64,000 bases of DNA from Mayamaea pseudoterrestris. Its lineage: Eukaryota > Bacillariophyta > Bacillariophyceae > Sellaphorales > Sellaphoraceae. The translations under genes and the position numbers were made by a program. Positions 33,461 to 47,251 of this stretch are shown one piece after another. The DNA is taken from positions 186,001 through 250,000 of the forward strand of contig BROI01000032.1 of assembly GCA_027923505.1 (NCBI GenBank), read 5' to 3'. Under the pieces are notes generated by a model. It ran no database searches. It was not told where the DNA came from and was given only the letters and a program-made list of their open reading frames with translations. How positions within the stretch are numbered: position 1 is the first letter of the stretch; each line of letters starts with the position of its first letter.

Positions 33461-35058
33461 TGCCGGTCATCATTTTGTCCCAACTTTCTCCCATTACCAT
33501 TACGCTCGCTCACCGAGGTTGAGCGGTTATGTCGACTCTGAGATTCGACGTTCCCGTGACGTCCCCGAGGAGGCGGCGGCATGCTTTGATTGCGACGATC
33601 GTTTGAGTTATCAAATCTTGTGTGCTGCCGTTGCTGCGACCTTCCTCTGCTGTCTTGCTGCTGCTGCTGCTGCTGTCGTCGATTGATTTCATCCTCCGCG
33701 TAGCTCCATGTTGCGGCTCGTTCCACTTCTGCAAGCCCAATCGTATCATTCCTTGAGCATTCGTCGACGCGCGGTCGATCGCATTGAAAACCTGCATGAC
33801 CCGTACGTCCACAGTTACAGCATGAAATCCCACTCAATCCAAAGTACCATTGCATGTCTCGGCACATGAAATGCCCCAGCGAGCCACAAATCATGCACAC
33901 TGCTTGGGCCGCAACATTCGTTTGATTGGCATAAAACGAACGACACTGCTCCTTGGTATGGCCCGAGTAGAAACAAATTGTGCACACCCTTCGCTGCGGC
34001 TGTCCCCGCGGCATGGTGCAGTCTCGCACCACATGCCCAGGAATGCCGCAGTTGAAGCAAATGTTACGCGTCGAACACTCACGAACGTCATGATCCGTCT
34101 GACTGCAGATACCACAAGGCTTGCGCAGTTGCTCGTTCGGACAGTCGTCAGCGTAGTGTCCCACTTGGCCGCAGCGGAAGCACTTTGTGGAAAGGTCCTT
34201 GGTGTAGTATCGTGACTGCGCTGCCGCGGCGGCGTTGCTGCTCATGGCACCGACAATGGTGTTCGCAGCCGTCAGACGCAGTTTGCGTCCATCTAGTTCC
34301 GTCAGCTTTTCAATGCATTTCAACCCGGCTGCTTCAGTGACAAAGGTTACAAACGCGCGACCCTTGTTGAGCGAGGTGTTTTGGTCGTCCATGACGAGAG
34401 TGAGAGCATGGATTTCGCCAAACTTGCGGCACGCCTTGTTGATCTTTTGCTCTGTCGTTGTGAACTTCAAGTTTGCTATTTTGATTTTGAAATAGTCGTT
34501 CGACTTGACAAAAGCTGCAGATCTTGTAGCTACCTGTAGCGCTGTAACTTCTGCTCCGTTGTCATCATCATCATCAAGCTCCATTTCATTTTCATCATCA
34601 GCCGCCGTTTCAATCTGCAGCGATACACCATGCCGACTGTCACGCTCCTTTTCGCGCTTTCCAAACTCGGAGAGAAATGTGCCATTGAGGGGAATGATTT
34701 CTGGAGTTTCAATGAGCTGTCCCTTGGGCCGATCTGGATCAAAGAGGCGAGCAGCCCATTTGGAGAGGCGATCCTTGGCAAGCTGGAATATGCGAGGCTT
34801 TTTTGCTTCTGCTTCCTCTTTATTTGCAATTGGTCTAGATCGCTTTTTGGTTAGCTTCTCTTTGGTTTGCTCAATAATTTCATCCACGTCGGCGTAAATG
34901 TCCTCTTCATTTTGGTCAACGAGCTGCGGCGCGACTCGCGATGTAGGTGCGTCGGCTTCTTGCAACGTTTCATGCTCAGCCGCTGTTCCAGTCGTGCCTT
35001 CCGATTGTATCGACCAGCCTCTTTGTCGCAACATTTCCTTCTTATTATTGTCGCTCAT
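33427..35058 (-). CDS. RRM plus six CCHC zinc knuckle RNA-binding protein
   Basis: A single-exon 543-aa protein; ATG at 35058 (MSDNNKKEML). The frame continues upstream but only through unlikely sequence. An RRM lies at about residues 188-268, with RNP1 KGRAFVTF. Six CCHC knuckles follow between 293 and 426, for example CFRCGQVGHYADDC, CFNCGIPGHVVRDC and CCNCGRTGHAGFQC; the fifth is shortened (CMICGSLGHFMC). Knuckle order and the CGSLGHFMCRD / CCNCGRTGH pair resemble Air1/Air2 of the nuclear TRAMP RNA-surveillance complex and ZCCHC7, but those lack an RRM. An acidic run precedes the RRM. A Gln7 tract and an Arg/Ser/Asn-rich tail close the protein. Probable nuclear RNA-processing factor. Confidence 0.85.
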   Translation of the reverse strand: MSDNNKKEMLRQRGWSIQSEGTTGTAAEHETLQEADAPTSRVAPQLVDQNEEDIYADVDEIIEQTKEKLTKKRSRPIANKEEAEAKKPRIFQLAKDRLSKWAARLFDPDRPKGQLIETPEIIPLNGTFLSEFGKREKERDSRHGVSLQIETAADDENEMELDDDDDNGAEVTALQVATRSAAFVKSNDYFKIKIANLKFTTTEQKINKACRKFGEIHALTLVMDDQNTSLNKGRAFVTFVTEAAGLKCIEKLTELDGRKLRLTAANTIVGAMSSNAAAAAQSRYYTKDLSTKCFRCGQVGHYADDCPNEQLRKPCGICSQTDHDVRECSTRNICFNCGIPGHVVRDCTMPRGQPQRRVCTICFYSGHTKEQCRSFYANQTNVAAQAVCMICGSLGHFMCRDMQWYFGLSGISCCNCGRTGHAGFQCDRPRVDECSRNDTIGLAEVERAATWSYAEDEINRRQQQQQQQDSRGRSQQRQHTRFDNSNDRRNQSMPPPPRGRHGNVESQSRHNRSTSVSERNGNGRKLGQNDDRHAKSPNKCRRR

Positions 35059-35564
35059 CGAATCCTTCGTACACAGTAATTGCGATTGGAGAAAGATAAT
35101 GGCATGTTTCGTCCAGCGATCGATGTTGTGATGAACGGTGGCAACAGTGGAAATGTCGCAGCAGCATTGCGAGTCGTAGCGGCAATGAAAGCAGTCATCC
35201 AATCACGCGCTGCGCGCCTGCTTCCATCATCCACAATCAGCAGCGCCACATTCTCTCGCACCACCATTGAGCTTCATCTGATCCCGTGCAACGACAGCAA
35301 GAAGAGAAAGCCAGCGTTTCATTGATATGTGCATTAAAGGCTGCCGATACATTTAGTGCTTATCTAGCATTCCGTCTGCGGAGAAGAAACGTTGCATTTA
35401 ATTTGAAAAGTCAATCGATCGACATCGTTCCTGACTGCCAAGCTGGATTTACTGGTTAAAGCAGCATTGATTGGCATACTTCAATTTATTGATAGGGACG
35501 TGAGCTCACTGCCGCTAGAAAACGACAAGCATTTGAATATACACCAACCATTAGAGCTTGCAAA
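35059..35564. promoter_or_regulatory. Divergent promoter region
   Basis: Separates the zinc-knuckle gene (minus) and the GAF-TPR gene (plus). Short frames only. Confidence 0.35.
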
Positions 35565-37963
35565 ATGACTTCACCAGTCCGAAAACACCGATCCGTCCTT
35601 GACTATCCAAACGAACAGGAGCTGCGCGACGCCCTCGAGTCAACCTCGCACGCACCGGAACCAGACTGGAAGCTTCCCGTTCATGATCCATGCGCGGAGG
35701 AACAAACGGTCGAGTCAGAGCTTCAGCGTCTACTGACGCTCAAGTCGTATCTAGTGCTCGATGCCGCGCAGGAGGAGGCCTTTGACAGGCTCACGGAGGA
35801 GGCGCGGCGGATTTACAACGTTTCTACGGCATACATTTCATTGATTGATTTGGGACGAAAGTTTATTTTTGCTGGCATATATGGAGAAGGGCGAGATACG
35901 ACGCGAAATATATCGTTATGCGCGCATACGATTCTGGCAAAGGTGTGTTTGAAGTGTGACTGCTTGGCGAGTATCGTTTGTATTGCTAGCAACTCCATCC
36001 TCATTTCTTCCTTGTCACTCAACAGAATGAGCTATGTATTGTGGAAGATGCAACCAAGGATGACAGATTCCGAAACAATGAATTGGTCACCGGGCCGTCA
36101 CATTTACGTTTCTACGCAGCTGCGCCATTAGTCTCGCCGGAAGGCTATCGCATAGGCGCGTTTTGTTTAGAAGGAACCGAGCCACGACCTGGAGGTTTAT
36201 CGTACACTGAACGAGAAAAGCTTAAGGAGTTTGCAAACCAGGCCATGCAGCTCATGGTGGAACGCCGCAAGCTATTGCGCGATCGTCTTACCACTGCGCC
36301 AGAGAATTTGAAGCGACACGCTGCCGTTACGACCAACCTCGGCGGGCTCCTGTACAGATACGGGGACTGCGTATCCGCCATGAAACTGTTTCAAGAATCG
36401 GTGCAAACGTTAATGTTTATTGAAGAAGCAGAGGAAACTGGGTGTGATAGGGCATCGAGGGAGCGGCAGGAGGAAGCTAATGAACTTTACTTTGCGCTCA
36501 TGGCCTGCAGTGAAGGCCAGCGACTCGAGTTGATGGAGCGTTCAAAGGCTTTTGCAGATTCTGGTGTAAAACAGGACGAGCATGAAGCAGACTCACTGTT
36601 TGTTGAGCCAGACTGTCGCACTTGCGTAGTAGATGGAATTCCTGGATTGTTTGGACAAACTTCGACTCTTCGCGGATCCTCTGGCGTTAGTACACACCGA
36701 GTCGGTCTTGTCTTTGCGGAATCGTTTCAAATAGCAATGGAGGAGACGCAAGACAGAGTTGACTTTCGGAATTTTATCATTCCATTGGATCAGTGTTCGA
36801 AAGCGACCTTGTTTAACATGGGTATCATCCACTACCACTGGGGCAGCCCTGACACAGCACTGCAGTTTTTTGATCTTGCAGCGTCACTGTCCCAGTCGCA
36901 TACCCCTTTGGCATTTGATCCGGTTGTTCTTGGCTGCTTAAATAACATGGCTCAGATTCAAATACAGTACGGAAAGCCGAATGATGCCATGGAAATGTTA
37001 TCCGATGCTTTGGCTCGCGGAAATGCTGCATTGGTAGCTTTATACAAAGACGATAGGCCAGACTCTCCATCAATGGGGGGTCGCAATGAAGTATGTAGAG
37101 AACAAATTGACTATAGGAGTCGACGTTTGAGACGGAAATTGGCTCGCACCGTCATGAACATGGCTCACGTGCATTTTTTCAAATGCGATTTTGAAGCTGC
37201 CATGGGAGCGTGTATTGATGCAACGAGGCTGCTACATACAACGAGTATGGAGGATGCTGAAGCTGCAGCTGCGTGGTATAACATGGGAGTTCTTTATAAT
37301 TACAAAAATGATCGTTTGCAGGCCCTACATTATCTCGACAAATTTCTTGTTCTTGCGGAGGAATTGACGGGCCCATCGCATCAGATTGCCGAGGCGCTGC
37401 ATCGGAAGGGACAGCTTCTTTTTGAAATGGGGCAGCTTTACGAAGCTCTCAAACCATTGAATGAAGCGCTTAGGATACGGCGGTCAGGTTTTAGCAACGA
37501 CCCTTGTGCTGTTGGTGAAGACCTCTGCTTGATTGGAAAGGTCTATCAAGCTCGAGAGGAGTATGACTTTGCTCTTAGTGCGTTTCACGAAGGTATTGAA
37601 ATACTGAGGGCGAATTCCCCAGACGGCGAACTTACGCTTGATTCAGGCCAAGTGTTACTTGACATCGGACGCGCCTATCACACGCAAGGAAAGTTGCCAG
37701 AAGCATTGAAGGCGTATACGGAGGTCGCTGCTCTGGCGAGAAAATATTTTGGCGAGAACCATCCTTATGTTGCGCGCATCGTAAACATAATCGGCAACCT
37801 GCAGCTCGAATCTGGCGACGTTGGAGCGTCCGTAACGAGCTTTTCTGAAGCGATGAAGATCAACGAGGCGTCGGGGGTTCCTATGAATGCAAATGTTGTG
37901 AACGATCCTATGCTGACGGTGCAACGTCACGGGAATGGTGACAATGCACCTGGTGCTGCATAA
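35565..37963 (+). CDS. GAF-domain sensor with TPR array
   Basis: Two exons, 35565-35942 and 36026-37963, give 771 aa. The 83-nt intron (GCAAAG|GTGTGT, CAACAG|AAT) is phase 0 and lies inside the GAF domain; splicing restores ILAK-NELCIVEDATKD. The GAF domain spans about residues 60-220 (YNVSTAYISLIDLGRKFIF, FYAAAPLVSPEGYRIGAFC). This subtype is common in bacterial sensor kinases. After a helical stretch, eight or more TPR/kinesin-light-chain-like repeats cover about 400-740 (for example AAWYNMGVLYNYKNDRLQALHYL and CLIGKVYQAREEYDFALSAF). No kinase or cyclase domain is attached. A ligand-regulated adaptor is the natural reading, with TPRs binding the partner. Ligand unknown. Confidence 0.8.
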
Positions 37964-38062
37964 TGCATCACGCAATTCTCTTTTGTAAATATTCGCTAAA
38001 AAGTTTATTGATCTACGGCCACCAGATCTTCCTCCCGTCAACATCACTAATTAGTTTCCCCC

Positions 38063-41150
<3,088 letters not shown>

Positions 41151-41451
41151 GGTTGCAACTACTAGTGCTTTTGAAATCAATAGAATATATGCGTGATGGA
41201 ATCAATCACAAACTAAGAATGAGACTTGCAGGAGGGCAGCCGGAAGAAAGTTTGTCGCGCAGAGGAACGATGGGAAAGGATGCGCGGAGGCACGCGAGGG
41301 ATGGGGTTTTTGGATTTCCACGTGTCGAGTGATGGTGCGACTTCTATGCGACTCACGACTCGCGCTTCTTCTTCACGATCAACATCATCATTTCGGATTT
41401 CGGAGCCAGCTTTCCTTCCTCACAGTCAGTCTGAGATACACTTGTTAAACA
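41151..41451. promoter_or_regulatory. Divergent promoter of CDC48 and a coiled-coil gene
   Basis: About 300 bp between two divergent start codons. A GCCGCAG-rich stretch occurs nearby, inside the first CDC48 intron. No specific element assigned. Confidence 0.35.
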
Positions 41452-42591
41452 ATGAACCAACCACCACTACCACCAGAAGCTTCCATATTCACTCTAGATG
41501 CCGATGCGGTTCATAGGAACGCAGTGCATCGAGAAGTTGTCCGACGAGGAGGACCACGATGCCCATCCATGCGCGGCCGGTTCGTTCCAAGTCCAAAGTC
41601 GCGGCAACAGCAACAACGACAGCTGAATGGATCAGCTGGCGAGCAAACGAAAGCTCTTACAAGTAGTAGTCAAGATCGTGTCAAACAAAAGTTGCATGCT
41701 GCTCCGTTAACTGTCAGCAATGACCCGCTTTCATCCGACGAACTTGATCGCATCAACCAGCACAAGTCACTCATTGCAGAATTACGACCTGATCGACGAA
41801 AGATTAAATGGAACCAGCATGTTTCTGACTGGGAACGAAAACCAGCGCATCGACAGCATATTGAAGAGTTGCAAATGCATGATTTGCAGGGCGTTCGCGT
41901 CTCCTCTTTGCCAAGCAGCATGGACTTGAACAGGTCCTTTTCAGGCCTTCACATGGAGGATGAAATGACACGGAATCCAAGTTTGTACATTGACGAGATG
42001 GAAGATAATTTAGCAACGTGCTTCAAAACAATGCGCCGCGTCAAGCGTGAGACGCAAAGCAACGAAGACAAATGTCGCGAGCTGCGAGAGGCGTGCGACA
42101 AGGTGCGCACAAAACTGCTGCAGCTACCGCCCCCTCCAAAACATTTGGCCATGCGGCAGGCGCAGCAGCAATTGGAGTCGATCAAACGGCATTTATCAAC
42201 AAAGCAAACGGAGCTGGAGGAGCAGATTGGAATGTTGCGCATGCAGCACAGTCGACTGGCGGCAGACATTAGCATGGCAAAAGAATTGCTGGAGGAGGAA
42301 GATGGATTGCATACAATGGAGCCCTTGTTAACAGATAATAGCGATGAACGGTTTGATGAAGGCAATGAGATCTCTTTGTTGGCGTCTGCTGTCACGGGCA
42401 CTTGCCATGATGGCAAGTATACCAGTGGCGAGCTGGCGTCGCAACACAGTAGCTTATGCGCAGAACTAAGATCATCGCAAGATTTGTCGCCAATAGCTCG
42501 ACTGGGACAGGTTCGAGAAGCAACACTGTCGAAGGACGATTATGGATTGGACATTAAGCAAAGAAAGCCCGCGACGCCTGCAGCGGCATAA
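41452..42591 (+). CDS. Hypothetical coiled-coil protein
   Basis: A single-exon 379-aa protein starting at ATGAACCAACC. No known domain recognised. The N-terminus is Pro/Arg/Gln-rich. A conserved-looking block, RRKIKWNQHVSDWERKPAH, lies near residue 115. A strong heptad region covers about 180-285 (KRETQSNEDKCRELREAC, QQQLESIKRHLSTKQTELEE), interrupted by a PPPP kink near 226. The C-terminus is acidic and Ser-rich. The shape suits a structural or cytoskeletal linker, but that is inference. Confidence 0.65.
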   Translation: MNQPPLPPEASIFTLDADAVHRNAVHREVVRRGGPRCPSMRGRFVPSPKSRQQQQRQLNGSAGEQTKALTSSSQDRVKQKLHAAPLTVSNDPLSSDELDRINQHKSLIAELRPDRRKIKWNQHVSDWERKPAHRQHIEELQMHDLQGVRVSSLPSSMDLNRSFSGLHMEDEMTRNPSLYIDEMEDNLATCFKTMRRVKRETQSNEDKCRELREACDKVRTKLLQLPPPPKHLAMRQAQQQLESIKRHLSTKQTELEEQIGMLRMQHSRLAADISMAKELLEEEDGLHTMEPLLTDNSDERFDEGNEISLLASAVTGTCHDGKYTSGELASQHSSLCAELRSSQDLSPIARLGQVREATLSKDDYGLDIKQRKPATPAAA

Positions 42592-43100
42592 TAGTAGTAA
42601 CTTGCTGGTTAATTTCACTGTCATTGGTAACAATACACATCGGTCACTTGACAACCGCAGCTCAACCGGTCGTATCTCGATTTAGCTAAATGCATGTCAA
42701 AGGCATCGGCGAGCGAAAACCCCCGCTGGCGTATTTTGTGAGCGTGGAGGGCTTTTTCATGGTCGACTCGCTCGGATCAACGACAATATTGGGCGCGCCA
42801 AAAGTCTAACGTTAACCTTAAATGTACTCTGTGGAAGTCGGATATGCGCCATGGAAAAAATTTGTGGTTGTATTTCGACCGCCAAAGGAGCAATCAATCT
42901 TGTGTACGGCAGGCAGTTGCAGATCGTGTAAACAGCACGCCGCATTGTTGTGTCGCCCATTGGCCATCGCCGTGTGAGCCAAGTCGTCCGTCTCAAGTTG
43001 GGAGTACCTCAAAAAGTCTTGAAAAGGTGCTACCTTCGGTGTCGGCGCCCTTCATCCTGCTAGCGTGGACGACTCGCTGCAACCATCGTGGAATCGCAAC
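42592..43100. other. Intergenic, promoter of next gene
   Basis: No gene seen. The frame of the downstream gene is open from about 43065 but its first ATG is at 43101. Confidence 0.35.
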
Positions 43101-44316
43101 ATGTCGGCAGGCTCACAGCCATCCTCGGCCAATGGCAGCAGCAGCAAAGCATCTAGTGGCAACTACTTGTTTCCAGCCATGAAGGACAAGCTTCAGTCGT
43201 CCGCCCGAGATCTCATGAGAAGCATGGAGCAAATGGTGGGACGAAACAAGCCTGACAATGTCAAGTCATTGGAGAATACGTTGCGCGCCGTCTTTTCGTC
43301 CTGCACGTCGGGTGCGGATGTCAACGTGACGACGCATCACGAGGAGGAGGAATACAATGAGGCAGGAGAATCATCATCGCCTAGCAAGAATTTCAAGCGA
43401 GGACCTGGAATGGCGAGTCGGATTCCGGCCAGCGAAACTGGTGAACATATTTACGCGCAACTCTTTTTCGACGATCAAGTGCGGGCCGCCAAGGCGGTGA
43501 ACGCGCTAAAGGAGATTGACATGGCGAGTAGCGCCAAGAAGAAGAATGTGACACCCGTCAAATCTTACTATCCTTCGCAACAGCAGCAGCAACTATCCAA
43601 GCCATTTCCAGCGTCATCACCAGCGCGCCAAGTCCAGCATTCCGACTTTGACATTCAGCCGACCAACACTTTTGACGATTCGATTTCGGCCATTTCGGCG
43701 CACACGCTGGAAGCCATGGCGCGCGCTGGACCAACAAGTGGCAGTCCCACGTTTGCAATACGCGACGCGGCTCCAGTCTACCAGACGCGCCTGCCAGCGT
43801 CGACGGCCGTGTTTGTTTCGAGCGAACATGTATTGACGAAACCATATGTGCCTTCGGTGCGCGTCCGCAGCTCGGGCGACTATAGCGGCAAGAGTCAGTC
43901 GACCAAGACGACGACGACTGACTCGTCGAGCTTTGATCAGTGGCAGCGGGAGGACAAGAAGTATTGGGTGGATCAGACCAAAAAGGATCAGCTCGTCAAA
44001 AAGCATCGTCGGCCGAGTCAGGGTGAATTGGTAAGTGTGTAGATCAGACAGTGCAGGAGACTGAAAGGAAAAGCTGATGATGCTGCAATGGACTCAACAT
44101 TGCCATAATCTCATATTTTCAATATAGAGCCGCCACACGCGGTCGACGGCAACAACGACTGCAAGCTCGGGACGGAGCTCCCACTACCATCCGCATGATG
44201 CGACGGACTACTTTTTTCACAAGGAACCCGTGGCATTGGTCGAGACGGCGCCTGCAGTGGACCAGTACCGTGGACGAGTGGTCTACGACGCAGTGCGCAA
44301 CACGGGGGAGATATAA
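43101..44316 (+). CDS. Hypothetical low-complexity protein, two exons
   Basis: Exons 43101-44030 and 44128-44316 encode 372 aa. The 97-nt intron (GAATTG|GTAAGT, AATATAG|AGC) keeps frame and adds 62 residues. No domain recognised. Features: a Ser-rich start, a predicted helix MKDKLQSSARDLMRSMEQMVG, a probable coiled segment VRAAKAVNALKEIDMASSAK, a Gln5 tract, FDIQPTNTFDDSISAISAHTLEAM, and Thr/Ser-rich stretches. The end contains FFHKEPVALVETAP and QYRGRVVYDAVRNTGEI. Intron signals and frame preservation argue that it is a real gene. Function unknown. Confidence 0.65.
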
Positions 44317-44544
44317 AGCTTTAGTTAATGGAGCAAAATGGGCACGTGGTAACCATTTTATGATAGAGATTGTGGCTTGTACATGCCACTTTTTTTGATA
44401 ACAACAAGGAATGGCCTTACAAGGATAAGAGGTCCAGTCATACTGAAAAACGTTAAGGTGTTGTTTGTACAAGTTTTTTATCATTAGTTACGTTTGCGAA
44501 GAATCCTCTTGTAAGCGAATAGTCCTTGAGTTATGCGTAAGACC

Positions 44545-45910
44545 TCACAGGTGCGAGTTGCTCTGCACTTCTCGAATGCCTTCGACAATGTGTTCCACAG
44601 ACTTTCCCTTGAAGCTAATGTCGTAGATTGTCTTGATGAGTGGAAATGCCGCTAAAACTCCTTGTGATTCAAGCACCTGGTAAGCCTCCATGCACGTTAG
44701 TGTGCCTTGGAGTTTTTGGCCTTGAAGAAGTTCTGCTTCAATGACTTGCCATCGCTTTGCGCACTCTTCCTCGAACGAACAATAAGTTGCATTGTCTTTC
44801 GACACTGCCTGCTTTTGCTCCAATGAGCGAAGCGCAAATGCTTCGGCGCACTTGCGATTGCGTCCACCGTAGCACGTCGTGATGAGATCAGCCATGCCAC
44901 AACTTTCCGTAAAGGTTTTATCTTGGACGCCGTCAAAGAACATGTGACAAAAACGTGCCATTTCCCGGAGTCCCACTCGTAGTAACGCAGCCTTTGTGTT
45001 GCTGCCCAGTCCAATGCCGTCGACAAAGCCGGCGCCGAGCGCAATCACATTTTTGAGAGCGCCGCAAGCCTCCGCACCAGCCACATCGGAAACATGCTGC
45101 ACTCGAAACGTTGGTGTATTGAACACAAGTCGCGTAATCTCGTCAGTCGGAGGTCCAAACTTGGATGCCAACGTACTCTCGCAAATCTAATAAAATGAGC
45201 GTGTGTGAGTTGGCGGCTCCTCTTTGACAACAATAACCGTCAGCTCGACATCAGGCACATACCTGTCCTAGAGCTACATCAGTTGCAACATTGGCTCCCA
45301 TTAGAACAGCGCATGGCATGCCTCCCATTGCTCTAGATATCGAGTCAGAAATGAGGACTGGTAGCTTTGTATTATGGTCAAAATCTGCGGCGAAAAGACG
45401 ATTCATTTTGTTAGACGACCAGCCAAGACCAACAATACAAGATACAAGAAGTCAATCCCATTGACGGTACGTGCAATGACTCGACTCACCAAGACCTTTA
45501 ATTAACGACACTCCTCGACATTCATGATGCGCACTGGCTCGAATGATTGGTACCAGTCGCGGCAAGAACTGATGGGGCAGCACAAAAATGAGCAGCGTTG
45601 CACCTTGGCAGGCGTGCGCCAAGTCGGGCACGGCGCGCACGTTTCTGGGAAGCTCAATGCCGGGCAAATACTTTATATTTTCGTGGCGCGTGTTGATGAC
45701 ATTGGATAGCAAGTCTTGACTGCCATTCTCGAGGGTGACGGTTTCGTCAAAGACCCACATGTTTACTTGGTCTTCAAAGTGGTCGTAGCGAGCGCAGTTT
45801 TCGCCAACCATTTTGGCAATGGCACTTCCCCAATTGCCAGAACCAATGATGCAGACTCTGTCGAGCTGATCCGAAAAGTTTTGAGGGTTGGAATTTGTAT
45901 ATGACTCCAT
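44545..45910 (-). CDS. GPD1: Glycerol-3-phosphate dehydrogenase (NAD+)
   Basis: Three exons: 45490-45910, 45263-45384 and 44545-45186, giving 394 aa. Introns of 105 and 76 nt have GTGAGT/GTATGT donors. The NAD site is [16 protein letters not shown]. Substrate and catalytic blocks follow: [37 protein letters not shown] (catalytic Lys), and [17 protein letters not shown]. The enzyme interconverts dihydroxyacetone phosphate and glycerol-3-phosphate, feeding glycerolipid synthesis and NADH re-oxidation. ATG 45910 gives a cytosolic form. However, the frame stays open for about 55 codons upstream without an ATG and holds a hydrophobic, signal-peptide-like stretch. A spliced longer N-terminus (plastid or ER) is therefore possible. 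Confidence 0.92.
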
Positions 45911-46448
45911 GGCTGGTATTGGTGCAGAATGTAGCGTTGTTTCGTCGACTTTGCTGGTCGTCCTTGGATGGGATGCTGTGCGATGAGAAGGGTGGCTAGA
46001 ACTTCGAGCCAGACAGGAGCTGAGCGAGAGCAAAGTGATGGCAAGTACAAGTAGGTGAATGATGACACGTCCGGGGGAGGCTGATGATGCGCGCTTTCAA
46101 GGCCACAACCAAAGTTATGGTGAGGTGAGCCAAGCGATATCGAACAACGATGGGATGCCGATGGACCGCGAGCAGTTTCGCGCCCGAATAGGCCTGTCGC
46201 TGTGACGTGTCCGTTTCAGCGGATTTGATTGGCTGCCGCAAAACCGGATGGGCTGACGTTGCAATATCCCTATCCATAGGCGTCTTTCAAGGAATCTGGA
46301 ATCTTGACAGACAGCTCTTGTTGCGGACCTCGGCGTCACTTTCCGACGGCTCTCTGCTTAACTTGTCACTTTCCTCCCTTGCTTGTCACTAAAGCTTTGC
46401 ATCCTACATAAAGGTGTAATCAGAAGAATAGTTATCTAACACTACAAT
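45911..46448. promoter_or_regulatory. Divergent promoter, possible hidden upstream exon
   Basis: Lies between GPD1 (minus) and the NDUFA1-like gene (plus). The minus-strand stretch 46010-46069 would encode a hydrophobic segment in frame with GPD1. Confidence 0.4.
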
Positions 46449-46634
46449 ATGCCAGTCCAATCTGCCTTTACGTTGCTCATTATTGGTGGTGCCTTTGCGG
46501 CAGCCAGTGGCTTGATCGGCGGCTTGAACTACTTGTATGAAGGCAAGCGTCGCCGGTCCATTGGAAACGATCAGTGGCGTCACTACATGGAGCAAAGAGA
46601 CTTGGCCATTAAGAAACATTTTGGTGCAAAATAG
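46449..46634 (+). CDS. NDUFA1: NDUFA1 (MWFE)-like complex I subunit
   Basis: A 61-aa protein starting at ATGCCAGTC. One N-terminal membrane helix (AFTLLIIGGAFAAASGLI) is followed by a basic GKRRRSIGNDQWRHYMEQRD segment. The single helix, the G-K-x-R-R turn, and the W-x-x-x-M-E-x-R-D motif fit NDUFA1/MWFE, an accessory subunit at the membrane arm of mitochondrial complex I. Length (about 65-70 in relatives) agrees. The match rests on short motifs, so confidence is moderate. Confidence 0.7.
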   Translation: MPVQSAFTLLIIGGAFAAASGLIGGLNYLYEGKRRRSIGNDQWRHYMEQRDLAIKKHFGAK

Positions 46635-47251
46635 TGCAGCAGTCATGCTCAAGCAAGGGAGTTGAATGATGGGTGTGACACTGGAGCAAGCACGGCCGAA
46701 TTCGCGTTTATGTCAAAGCTTTCAATGGTGCTATTGCACTTGTAATAGCAGTAACATTTTAAACAGAGGTTTTAAACTATGCCATAGGTATTCCCGGTCT
46801 TTCCTTGCCGCAACAGCGCGTCAATTGGGAGCTGCAGCATGTCGTACGTCGTTCGTCCTACCGGTACCCTTTGAAACCGGAGCGACATCTTGCAAGCCAC
46901 CCGGATTCAACCGTTGCATCAATGAGCCGACGCCGACCATCGCGACAATGGCGGAGTGTCGCTGCAACTCTCCGGCAATCACCTTCAAGACGAGTCTATT
47001 AGAACACCTACAGAACCAAGTCGTTAGAATATGTGTTGCTGCTGTCCATCCGCCATTTCAGCCATCTTTTGTCTGTGGTGTCAAAGCGGATGTAGAGCAA
47101 GTACGGTCGCAGGTAGGTGCACCGCCAGCAGACAGCAGATGGATGACGCTTCGATCTTGATCTCCTCTGTTGCGAAGTATTTAACCTTTTCATACCTTCT
47201 TTTCTCTTGATGTTTAGGTGCTCTTACTTTCTTTCCTCCAGGTAAATTCAG
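46635..47251. other. Intergenic with a possible hidden exon
   Basis: Includes the candidate minus-strand exon at 46821-47007 and, on the plus strand, the likely first exon or 5' UTR of the ABHD17-like gene. GTCGCAG|GTAGGT near 47109-47121 is a good plus-strand donor. Confidence 0.35.
46821..47007 (-). CDS. Possible last exon of a small unknown protein
   Basis: On the minus strand, TTCTAACGACTTGGTTCTGTAG is a model 3' splice site, with a CTAAC branch 13 bp before the AG. Behind it 61 codons run to a TGA: RLVLKVIAGELQRHSAIVAM, GVGSLMQRLNPGGLQDVAP, then a basic tail. The composition looks like a small organelle membrane protein. I could not find the matching first exon or name a family, and the plus strand is open in the same place, so this is a tentative call. 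Confidence 0.25.
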
